DNA of 36,788 nucleotides from Schlegelella_A sp038225015 (GTDB lineage: Bacteria > Pseudomonadota > Gammaproteobacteria > Burkholderiales > Burkholderiaceae_C): assembly GCA_038225015.1 (NCBI GenBank), contig JBBRFB010000017.1:1-36788 (forward strand), in the 5' to 3' direction. Both the position numbers and the translations under genes were made by a program. Of the stretch, positions 23,623 to 31,257 are shown piece after piece. How positions within the stretch are numbered: the first letter of the stretch is position 1; each line of letters begins with the position of its first letter. The notes beneath the pieces are model-generated. The model ran no database searches and was not told the origin of the DNA. It saw only the letters and a program-made list of their open reading frames with translations.

Positions 23623-25587
23623 ATGAGCACTGCCACCCTCTACCCGCCGCCGGAATCCGCCATCAAGGGCGCGCACGTGTCCGGCATGGACGCCTATCGC
23701 AAGCTCTGCGCCGAGGCCGAGGCCGACTATCCCGGCTATTGGGCCCGCCTCGCGCGCGAGTTCCTCAGCTGGCGCACCCCTTTCAAGAAGGTGCTGAACG
23801 AGGACGACGCGCCTTTCTACAAATGGTTCGAGGACGGCACCCTCAACGCCTCGTACAACTGCCTCGACCGGCACCTCGAGGCGGGCCTGGGCGAGCGCAC
23901 GGCCATCATTTTCGAGGCCGACGACGGTACTGTCACCCGCGTCAGCTACCGTGAGCTGCTCGAGCGGACGTGCCGCCTGGCGAATGCGATGAAGGCGCGC
24001 GGCCTGGTCAAGGGCGACCGGGTCGTCATCTACATGCCGATGTCCGTCGAGGGCATCGTCGCGATGCAGGCCTGCGCCCGGATCGGTGCAACGCATTCCG
24101 TGGTGTTCGGTGGCTTTTCGGCGCACAGCCTGCGCGACCGCATCGCCGATACCGGTGCCGTGCTCGTCATCACCGCCGACGAGCAGATGCGGGGGGGCAA
24201 GGCCTTGCCGCTGAAGGCCATCGTCGACGAGGCGTTGAGCGGGCCGGACATGGCGGTGCGCGACGTCATCGTGTATCGGCGCACGGGTGGCAAGGTGGAG
24301 TTCACGGCGCCGCGCGACAAGTGGCTGCACGAGCTGCTCGACAAGGAGCCGTCGAGCTGCGAGCCCGAGTGGGTCGGCGCCGAGCACCCGCTCTTCCTGC
24401 TCTACACGTCGGGCTCGACCGGCAAGCCGAAGGGCGTGCAGCACTCGACCGGCGGCTACCTCCTGCATGCCGCGTTGACGACCAGGTGGACCTTCGACCT
24501 CAGGCCCGAGAGCGACATCTTCTGGTGCACCGCCGACATCGGCTGGGTCACCGGCCACACCTACATCGCGTACGGACCGCTGGCGCTGGGTGGCACACAG
24601 GTCGTTTTCGAGGGCATCCCGACTTATCCCGACGCGGGCCGTTTCTGGCAGATGATCGAGAAGCACAAGGTCACCATTTTCTACACCGCACCGACCGCCA
24701 TTCGCGCGCTCATCAAGGCCGCCGAGGGCAACCCGAAAGCGCATCCGCGCAACTACGATCTGACCAGCCTGCGCATCCTCGGCACCGTCGGTGAACCGAT
24801 CAACCCGGCCGCCTGGGAGTGGTACCACAAGCACATCGGCGGCGGCCGCTGCCCGGTCATCGACACGTTCTGGCAGACCGAAACGGGCGGGCACGTGATC
24901 ACGCCGCTTCCTGGCGCTACGCCGCTCGTGCCCGGCTCGTGCACCCTGCCTTTTCCCGGCATCGACGCTGCAGTGGTCGACGAGCAGGGACACGCGGTGC
25001 CGAACGGCAAGGGCGGCCTCCTCGTCATCAGGAAGCCCTGGCCGAGCATGATCCGCACCATCTACGGCGATCCGGAACGGTTTCGCAAGAGCTACTACCC
25101 GGACGAGTTCCAGGGCAAGTACTACCTGGCGGGAGACGGTGCGATCCGCGATGAGAAGACCGGCTACTTCACCATCACCGGACGCATCGACGACGTTCTC
25201 AATGTCAGCGGCCACCGCATGGGCACGATGGAGATCGAATCGGCGCTCGTCGCCCACACCGAACTCGTGGCCGAGGCGGCCGTCGTCGGCCGACCCGACG
25301 ACACGACGGGCGAGGCGATCTGCGCCTTCGTCGTCCTGAAGCGTGCCCGGCCGACCGGCGACGAGGCGAAGAAGATCGCCCAGGAGCTGCGCGACTGGGT
25401 CGGCAAGGAGATCGGCCCGATCGCCAAGCCCAGGGACATCCGCTTCGGCGACAACCTGCCCAAGACCCGCAGCGGCAAGATCATGCGCCGCCTCCTGCGC
25501 TCGGTGGCCAAGGGCGAGGAGATCACCCAGGACATGTCGACGCTCGAGAATCCGGCGATCCTCGAGCAGCTGTCGCAGGCGAACTGA
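23623..25587 (+). CDS. acs: Acetyl-coenzyme A synthetase
   Basis: A 654-residue AMP-forming enzyme that activates acetate to acetyl-CoA in two steps. Adenylate-forming motifs are YTSGSTGKPKG, VIDTFWQTETGGH, YLAGDGAIRD and the hinge/A8 region TGRIDDVLNVSGHR. The C-terminal LPKTRSGKIMRR contains catalytic Lys619, the residue that Pat-type acetyltransferases silence and CobB reactivates in studied species. DIGWVTGHTY retains the Trp that limits the acyl pocket to acetate, which supports Acs over PrpE. Three in-frame ATGs follow AGGAG (23612-23616); the third (23623) has the best spacing. It diverges from the sodium channel gene and ends 5 bp from the convergent porin gene. Confidence 0.95.
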   Translation: MSTATLYPPPESAIKGAHVSGMDAYRKLCAEAEADYPGYWARLAREFLSWRTPFKKVLNEDDAPFYKWFEDGTLNASYNCLDRHLEAGLGERTAIIFEADDGTVTRVSYRELLERTCRLANAMKARGLVKGDRVVIYMPMSVEGIVAMQACARIGATHSVVFGGFSAHSLRDRIADTGAVLVITADEQMRGGKALPLKAIVDEALSGPDMAVRDVIVYRRTGGKVEFTAPRDKWLHELLDKEPSSCEPEWVGAEHPLFLLYTSGSTGKPKGVQHSTGGYLLHAALTTRWTFDLRPESDIFWCTADIGWVTGHTYIAYGPLALGGTQVVFEGIPTYPDAGRFWQMIEKHKVTIFYTAPTAIRALIKAAEGNPKAHPRNYDLTSLRILGTVGEPINPAAWEWYHKHIGGGRCPVIDTFWQTETGGHVITPLPGATPLVPGSCTLPFPGIDAAVVDEQGHAVPNGKGGLLVIRKPWPSMIRTIYGDPERFRKSYYPDEFQGKYYLAGDGAIRDEKTGYFTITGRIDDVLNVSGHRMGTMEIESALVAHTELVAEAAVVGRPDDTTGEAICAFVVLKRARPTGDEAKKIAQELRDWVGKEIGPIAKPRDIRFGDNLPKTRSGKIMRRLLRSVAKGEEITQDMSTLENPAILEQLSQAN

Positions 25588-25592
25588 CCCCG

Positions 25593-26618
25593 CTAGAACG
25601 TGTATCGCACGCCGAAGGCGTAGGACAGCCCGCGGGTCTGCCGGCGAACGCGGTCGTCGCTGCCGTAGAGGTAGAAGTCGGTGACGCTGTCATAGGCCCA
25701 GACGTAGCCGAGGCTCGTCGTCGTGTGCCTGCGTTCGACGGCCGGGCCGGACGCCGTGGTGTAGGCCATCTGGAAGAGCACGTCGCCGGGGCCGGCGGGC
25801 ACGGTGACACCGGCGCTGCTCGAGCGGCTGCGCACATCGAGACCGCGGTCGCTGATGTGCGTGTACTGGCCGAAGACGCGGGCGAAGCCGAAGTTGTAGG
25901 TCGCGCCGGCCTGCCAGGTGGTCTCGCTCGTCTCGTCGGCGATGCCGTCGTTGACGTGCACGCGCTGGCCGGCCAGCGACACCGACAGCAGGCCGCGCGA
26001 GAAGATCAGGCTCGAGCCGAAGTAGTCGCCCCGGTTGTCGCCACTGTCGAGCGCGTACATGGCGTTGCCGACGAAGCCACCGCCGAGCGCTTCGATACGT
26101 GGCGTCGTGTAGCTGGCGGCGCGGTCCCAGTAGACGTCGCCCTGCACGCCTTCGAGGTTGCCGCTCTGGAAGAGGTGGCGCACCGGCGGCGAGAAGGCGA
26201 TGCCGTTGCCGAACGCGTTGAAACGGGTCGTGATGTTGAAGAGATCGCTCTGGATGCGGCCGACCCGCAGCAGCCCGTAGTTGCTGTTCAGCGAGACGAA
26301 GGCGTTGCGCGAGAGGATCTTGTCGGCATCGCTGCGGCCGTAGTCGAGATCCTGGAAACGGAGAAAGGTCTCGAGCGTGATGCCTGGTGTCCACCCGCCG
26401 TCGAGGCCGTACTTGGCGTTGGCGCCGACAAACGACGCCGACCTCGAATTGCTGTTGAAGCGGTTGTCGGCGAGCTGGCCGCTCGGTTCGAACCGGCCGT
26501 AGGAGAGGTCGAGCACGCCATACAGCGAGTAGTCGGCCTGGGCCTGGCAGGCGCCGGCCGCCACGACCAGAAAGGCGCCGATGACCCAGCGCAGGAAGGG
26601 ATTCTTGTTGGTTTTCAT
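25593..26618 (-). CDS. Gram-negative outer-membrane porin
   Basis: A 341-residue beta-barrel protein. The signal peptide ends AQA at residue 28, and DYSLYGVLDLSYG begins the first strand, as in betaproteobacterial OmpC-like trimeric porins. Many amphipathic aromatic-rich strands follow, and the last residues YAFGVRYTF end in Phe, the signal for BAM-mediated assembly. The barrel is somewhat shorter than many Burkholderiales general porins. The upstream gene's TGA stop overlaps GAGGAGG, the ribosome-binding site for ATG 26618, so translation is coupled to the cytochrome/anchor-D gene. It is the last gene of the five-gene run, 5 bp from the convergent acs stop. Confidence 0.88.
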   Translation of the reverse strand: MKTNKNPFLRWVIGAFLVVAAGACQAQADYSLYGVLDLSYGRFEPSGQLADNRFNSNSRSASFVGANAKYGLDGGWTPGITLETFLRFQDLDYGRSDADKILSRNAFVSLNSNYGLLRVGRIQSDLFNITTRFNAFGNGIAFSPPVRHLFQSGNLEGVQGDVYWDRAASYTTPRIEALGGGFVGNAMYALDSGDNRGDYFGSSLIFSRGLLSVSLAGQRVHVNDGIADETSETTWQAGATYNFGFARVFGQYTHISDRGLDVRSRSSSAGVTVPAGPGDVLFQMAYTTASGPAVERRHTTTSLGYVWAYDSVTDFYLYGSDDRVRRQTRGLSYAFGVRYTF

Positions 26619-26626
26619 CATCCTCC

Positions 26627-29353
26627 TCAGTCGCGCCGGTCGCGGGTGGTTCGGCGCCGGAAGGCGAGCGCGCAGGCCGCCAGCAGGCCGAGCAGCCAGA
26701 GCGTCGGATCGGTCAGCGAGTCGCCGCTGGCGATCGAGCAGCCACCGCCCGACACATCGGGCGCCTGCCCGCCATTGCCGTCGAGTGCGACCTGAACGGC
26801 TTGCGGCGTCGCGTCGGTGCTGATGCTGAGCGCCGCGGGGGCGCCCTGCGTGGCGCTCGGCGAGAAGCTCACCGAGATCGTGCAGTCGCCGCCGAGCAGC
26901 AGGGTGAACGGCACCGCCGGGCAACTCGTCGACTGGATCGAGTAGGGCGCGGCGACGCTCATCGCCGTGACGCGGACGATGCCGCCGAAGGCCGTGAGGC
27001 GCAACTGCTGCGGATCGGACGTGGTGCCGACCCGAACTTCGCCGAACGTCAACGTGTCTGCCGACGCCTGCAGGTAGGCCGAGACGCCGCCGATTCCCTG
27101 GCCCTCCACGGGCAGGAGGGTCGGTACGACACCGGTGGCCGAGCGGACTTCGATCTGGGCCGACTTGACACCGCCGCTGCCCGGCAGGAAATACACGACC
27201 ACGTCGCAGAACTCGCCTTCGAACAGCGTCGCCGGGCAGGGGCCGAGGGCGAAGCTCGACGCGTCGGGGCCGACGAGGCGCAGCGACGCGATATCGGCGG
27301 CGCCGGGACCGACGTCGTTCAATCGCGCCGTCACCGTCTGAGTCGACTGCTGGCCTGCGATGGTCGGATCGGTGAACACCAGCTTGGCCGGTGCGCCCAC
27401 CCACTCCAGCACGGGCAGCGCCGAGGCGGTGGCGTAGGCCGTCAGGCTGACGCTCGGATTCGGGGTCAGCGGGTCGTTGCTCGAGATGGCCAGCGTAGCG
27501 CTGTAGGCGGTGCCGGGCGCGGCCGCGGGCGTGAACTGGATCGGCACCGTGCAACTCGTGCCGGCCGGCAGTGTCGCGCCCGGGCAGGCCGTGGTCGTCG
27601 GGTCGGCGACGATGGTGAAGCCGGCACCGACGATGGCCACCGACGTCAGCGTCAGGTCGGCGGTCGCGCTGGCCAGGTTGGTGATGACCACGGTCTCGGG
27701 CTTGTAGATGGCCCCGATCGATCGCTGTCCGAAGTCGATGCTGGTGCGCGACAGGGATGTCTTGGGCGCAGGCACCGGAATCCCGGTCCCGCACACCTTG
27801 AGAACCTGGATTCCGTTGCTGCTGAACGCGGCCTGGATCGTCAGCATCGTGCACGACTTGATCGTCAGCGCCGGTTTGAAGTGCAGCGTGACGGTGCAGT
27901 GCGGATTCGTGCCGACGACGATTGCCAACGCCGGCGCGCTGACGCAGTCTTCTGTCAGCGGAAACTCCGCGCTGTTGCTGCTGGTGACCGCGGTGAGGTC
28001 GAGCCCGTCGGCCGTGCCCGAGTTGAAGACCGGCAGGTCCCAAGCCGCGCTGGTCGTGTTGATGATCTGCGCCGCGAACGCCGGCGGCAGCACCTCGCCC
28101 GCGCCGTCGACGCTCGGGTTCGGCGACAGGCCGATGGCCGGCTGCGGCCCGGTGGTCGCGTTGCCCAGGAGCACCGATGTGGCCACGGTGCCCGCCGTCG
28201 GGTCGTTGTGTGTCACGACGAGCTGTGCGGCACGCGCACCGGTTCCGCCCGCGAAGCCGTACTTGGCCGGATTGAAACGGATCGGCAACGTGCACGAGCT
28301 TGCCAGACCAGCCCCGGAAGGCAGATTCATGGTGCCGCTGATGGTGGCGCTCGGCGCCGTGCAAGCGGCATAGGCTGGGACGGCGGGGCAGGCGCCGATC
28401 GACACGATGTCGTAGTAGCCCCGGTAGTCGCTGGCGCCCGATTGGTTGGCGCTGAACGCGAGCTGCAGCTGAGCAGAGCCGCTGTTCGTGATCGTCGGGC
28501 ACTTGACCTGCGAAGCGTCGGTTGCCGCCGAGAAGGTCGACAACAGGTTGAAGCCGCTCGGGGCGTAGATCGGCTTGCGTGGCCCCAGCGACGTGCCGAT
28601 CAGGGCGATCGTGTGTACCGCTGGTGAGCCGCCCTGATCGACTGCCCAGCTGGCGCTCACCGTCATCGCGTAGTTCGACGTCGCCCCGACCTGCGTGCCC
28701 TTGGGCGTGAACTTGACGGTGACGTCGCAGGAGCTCACGGTCAGCCGCTCGTGCCCGAAGAACACCCCTGCGTCGGTGGCAGCGCCCACGCCACCGCCGC
28801 ACGTGTTGCCGGTGATCGTGAACCAGTTCGACCCGGGCAGCGTGCCGGCGATCGAGACGCTGACCGTTGCGTCGTTGTCCCGAAGATTGGTGAAGCGCAC
28901 CGTCAGCGTCTCGAGGCTCGACTCGGTGGAATAGACCGCGGTGGGAAAAGTGAAGCTTTGGGTCCGGTCGCCGGGCGAGTCGGCGTTGCCCGCCGTGCCG
29001 TTGACTTCGAGCACCCCGTCTCTCACCCGGGTCAGGTAGTGGCGGATCGCATCGATCGAGGCATCGGAAAGACCACCAGGAGCAGGAGGCAGCGCGCCAT
29101 ACGCCGGCATGGCGGCGCTGAAGCCGGCGGACCCAAGCAGAAACGTTCGGAAGTCGCTGGTGCTGTCGAGTCGGGTGCCGGGGCCGATATGAGTCATTCC
29201 GGGCGGATGCAGGTGACATCCGCCGCAGTCGGTGTTCGTGCCGAAGGCCGTCGGCACGTCAAAGGTCACCGCGGTAGCGGGCAGAGCACCGCCGAAGGCA
29301 AGCGCGGCGACGGTCGCCCGCAAGAATCCAATGACCCCGAATCTTGTCGACAC
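26627..29353 (-). CDS. Cytochrome c-choice-of-anchor-D surface protein with JDVT-CTERM-like tail
   Basis: A 908-residue exported protein. The signal peptide spans about 1-28 (FLRATVAALAFGGALPATA). A monohaem cytochrome c domain follows (about 30-110) with DCGGCH (haem Cys43, Cys46, His47) and MPAYG (Met82, probable distal ligand). Next is a long series of Ig-like choice-of-anchor-D repeats (about 115-860), with FGQRSIG- and FGEVRVG-type motifs and many paired Cys. The C-terminus is GGGC (869-872), then DPTLWLLGLL and a hydrophobic helix ending RRR (899-901). That is the layout of a JDVT-CTERM or related sorting tail. GTG 29353 is chosen because AAGGAG lies 7 nt upstream; ATG 29380 is the alternative. 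The gene follows the small CPBP protease gene, its likely processing enzyme. Confidence 0.85.
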   Translation of the reverse strand: MSTRFGVIGFLRATVAALAFGGALPATAVTFDVPTAFGTNTDCGGCHLHPPGMTHIGPGTRLDSTSDFRTFLLGSAGFSAAMPAYGALPPAPGGLSDASIDAIRHYLTRVRDGVLEVNGTAGNADSPGDRTQSFTFPTAVYSTESSLETLTVRFTNLRDNDATVSVSIAGTLPGSNWFTITGNTCGGGVGAATDAGVFFGHERLTVSSCDVTVKFTPKGTQVGATSNYAMTVSASWAVDQGGSPAVHTIALIGTSLGPRKPIYAPSGFNLLSTFSAATDASQVKCPTITNSGSAQLQLAFSANQSGASDYRGYYDIVSIGACPAVPAYAACTAPSATISGTMNLPSGAGLASSCTLPIRFNPAKYGFAGGTGARAAQLVVTHNDPTAGTVATSVLLGNATTGPQPAIGLSPNPSVDGAGEVLPPAFAAQIINTTSAAWDLPVFNSGTADGLDLTAVTSSNSAEFPLTEDCVSAPALAIVVGTNPHCTVTLHFKPALTIKSCTMLTIQAAFSSNGIQVLKVCGTGIPVPAPKTSLSRTSIDFGQRSIGAIYKPETVVITNLASATADLTLTSVAIVGAGFTIVADPTTTACPGATLPAGTSCTVPIQFTPAAAPGTAYSATLAISSNDPLTPNPSVSLTAYATASALPVLEWVGAPAKLVFTDPTIAGQQSTQTVTARLNDVGPGAADIASLRLVGPDASSFALGPCPATLFEGEFCDVVVYFLPGSGGVKSAQIEVRSATGVVPTLLPVEGQGIGGVSAYLQASADTLTFGEVRVGTTSDPQQLRLTAFGGIVRVTAMSVAAPYSIQSTSCPAVPFTLLLGGDCTISVSFSPSATQGAPAALSISTDATPQAVQVALDGNGGQAPDVSGGGCSIASGDSLTDPTLWLLGLLAACALAFRRRTTRDRRD

Positions 29354-29451
29354 GTGCAGTCTCCTTGACGACCTCGTCATTCCCTCACCTTCCCGTCTGC
29401 TCATTCTTGTGCTTCTACGGGTCGCCGACAGGCGCCGACCCGGTCGACGGC

Positions 29452-29859
29452 TCACGCAACCTGCCAGACCAACCACATCGCGTTCGCCGCCGCGTGCAGG
29501 CCGATGCACAGCCCAACCCGCCCGGCGCGTGCATAGACGTACCCGATGGCGAGCGCCGGCAGCGCCACCCATAACGCTCGCAGATCGCCGCGCGTGATCA
29601 GGTGGGCGAGTGCGAACAGGGCTGCTGTGCCCAGGTTGGCGACCGTCGCCGAGCCCGTCCAGCGCATGAGACGGTCTTGCACGCCAAGGCGAAAGACGAT
29701 CTCTTCGAACGCGGGCGCAAGCGCGATCATCACGATGGCCCGCTGGACGGGAAGCCCGTAGGTGAGCACCGCGAGCAGGGCAAGGATCGCGATCGCCGCC
29801 GGCAACCAGGCTGCATCGTGAGCCGGGGCTTGCAGCGGAGGCGCGATCGTCGATGTCAT
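29452..29859 (-). CDS. Small CPBP-type glutamic intramembrane protease, MrtJ-like
   Basis: A 135-residue membrane protein with about four hydrophobic helices, much shorter than typical CPBP/Rce1 proteases. All three active-site motifs are present: EEIVFR (Glu52, Glu53, Arg57), FALAH (His86) and HAAAN (His122, Asn126). Very small CPBP proteins encoded beside a protein with a C-terminal GGGC-helix-Arg tail are the hallmark of JDVT-CTERM systems, where the protease (MrtJ) is thought to cleave the tail. The assignment therefore rests on motif and neighbour together. It begins 14 bp after the OmpA-type lipoprotein stop with no clear Shine-Dalgarno, so it may depend on translational coupling. Confidence 0.82.
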   Translation of the reverse strand: MTSTIAPPLQAPAHDAAWLPAAIAILALLAVLTYGLPVQRAIVMIALAPAFEEIVFRLGVQDRLMRWTGSATVANLGTAALFALAHLITRGDLRALWVALPALAIGYVYARAGRVGLCIGLHAAANAMWLVWQVA

Positions 29860-29873
29860 GGTGGGAAGCGCTG

Positions 29874-31202
29874 CTACACGCAGTCGATGACGCGGAATTC
29901 GACCCGTCGATCCAGCGCATCGCGCTGGTCGTCGGTGCCGAGCCCGACCAGTGCTTCCTTCGAGCCGGCGCCGGAAGCGCTGAGACGCGTACCGAGCGAC
30001 CGGTTGTTCTGCTCGAGCATGTGCTGCACGACTTCAGCCCGCCTTCGCGACAGCGCGTCGTTGGCGCGAGCGCTGCCGGTCCGGCTGGTGTGGCCGACGA
30101 TGCGGACGCAGACGTCGGTGCGGCCCGTTTCCTTGGCGAGCGAGGCGAGCCAAATCTGGTACTGCTGGGGCAGGTCGCCGACCGGATTGAAGGTCGTCTT
30201 TCCGGGCTGGAACAGCAGCTTGACCGGCAGACGCTTCGCTTCGAGGCCCGAGTCGACGATCTTGTCGAACGCGTCGCGCGCGGCATCGCGCTGGCCGAGC
30301 TGCCAGTGGGTGATGTAGAGGCCGTTCAGGACGCGCAGGTCCCCGGGATCGGAGAGGGGCTGGGCCTCCTTGTAGAGCTTCAGCGCCGTCGGCACCTTGC
30401 CTTCGTCGTAGGCGAGGATCGCTTCGTTGAGCACGGCGGCGGCCGGCAGGCGGGCGAGGTAGTCCGGGTCGGCCGAGTCGCCGATGCGCGTGTTCACCTG
30501 GCAGGAGTTGATGTAGCCGAGGATCGTCTTGTCCTTGTGCCACGTCGGGCTGTCGCGATAGAAGGGCAGCGGTTCGGGATTGACCGAGTCGACGGTCGAG
30601 CGGTCGAGAGCCTTGGCGATGACGCGGCCGCTGCGCAGGTCGATCAAGGTCAGCCACACACGAAAGGCATCGGGCTGCGTGTCGACGCTGCGCTCGACGG
30701 TGATCGGTGTCAGCGTGCCGATCAGCAGCAGCGGCTTGGTCGAGAGCGTGTTGCGGGTGAGCGGGGTGACGGCGAACGATCGATAGCTCTTCTTGGCGAG
30801 CGCCTCGAGCTCTTCGCCCATGCGTTGCGTGCTTATCGTCTGGCCGCCGGTGTTGGCATCTATCAGGGGATCGACGACGAGAAGCCGCGCCTCGTTGCCG
30901 AGCTGCGATTGCGCCTGCTGGAACAACTGCCTGCCGGCCCGGGTAACGGCGTCTTCGAACTTGATCGGGGCGGGCGCAACGAGGTCGCGCGGATCGGTGA
31001 TGGCAGCGGCCGGCGTCGGCGCCGGAGGGGCCGCGGTCACGGCAGGGCGCGGCGCGGCGCGCGACGTCGCAACGGGAGCAGGAACTGCTGCCGCCGCGGG
31101 CGCCGGTGCAGGGGTCGGAGGCGGCGCATTGCTGCAGGACGCAACGGCCAGCGCCAGCGTGGCGGCAAGCAGCGTCATGGGGCCGGTGCGGATCGTGATC
31201 AT
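29874..31202 (-). CDS. OmpA-family lipoprotein with N-terminal sensor-like domain
   Basis: A 442-residue protein. The lipobox VASC gives lipidated Cys23, and a Pro/Ala-rich tether follows to about residue 70. A central domain (about 78-240) contains VVDPLIDANTGGQT and SYRSFAVTPLT. It vaguely recalls CsgG/FlgO/LpoB-like lipoprotein domains, but that is uncertain. A TPR-like helical segment follows (about 265-320). The C-terminal OmpA peptidoglycan-binding domain (about 330-442) shows VRIVGHTSRTGSARAN, LSRRRAEVVQ and RRVEFRV. It would link the outer membrane to the cell wall. GAGGA lies about 9 nt before the ATG. It is the second gene of the five-gene run, 55 bp after the dihaem lipoprotein gene. 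Confidence 0.85.
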   Translation of the reverse strand: MITIRTGPMTLLAATLALAVASCSNAPPPTPAPAPAAAAVPAPVATSRAAPRPAVTAAPPAPTPAAAITDPRDLVAPAPIKFEDAVTRAGRQLFQQAQSQLGNEARLLVVDPLIDANTGGQTISTQRMGEELEALAKKSYRSFAVTPLTRNTLSTKPLLLIGTLTPITVERSVDTQPDAFRVWLTLIDLRSGRVIAKALDRSTVDSVNPEPLPFYRDSPTWHKDKTILGYINSCQVNTRIGDSADPDYLARLPAAAVLNEAILAYDEGKVPTALKLYKEAQPLSDPGDLRVLNGLYITHWQLGQRDAARDAFDKIVDSGLEAKRLPVKLLFQPGKTTFNPVGDLPQQYQIWLASLAKETGRTDVCVRIVGHTSRTGSARANDALSRRRAEVVQHMLEQNNRSLGTRLSASGAGSKEALVGLGTDDQRDALDRRVEFRVIDCV

Positions 31203-31257
31203 GCGGCGAAGTCCTCGAAGGGAGAGCGTTGGAGGAAGGCTGGCGGACGCGACTGCC

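Noticed and set aside
23623..25587. Propionyl-CoA synthetase PrpE
   Set aside because: The protein has the Trp in DIGWVTGHTY that restricts the acyl pocket to acetate, and the full Acs length.
26627..26760. PEP-CTERM, GlyGly-CTERM or MYXO-CTERM label for the tail of the anchor-D protein
   Set aside because: There is no PEP motif, and no exosortase or full-length rhombosortase is nearby. The GGGC start with an adjacent tiny CPBP protease fits the JDVT type better, although MYXO-CTERM tails look similar and an HMM search is needed.
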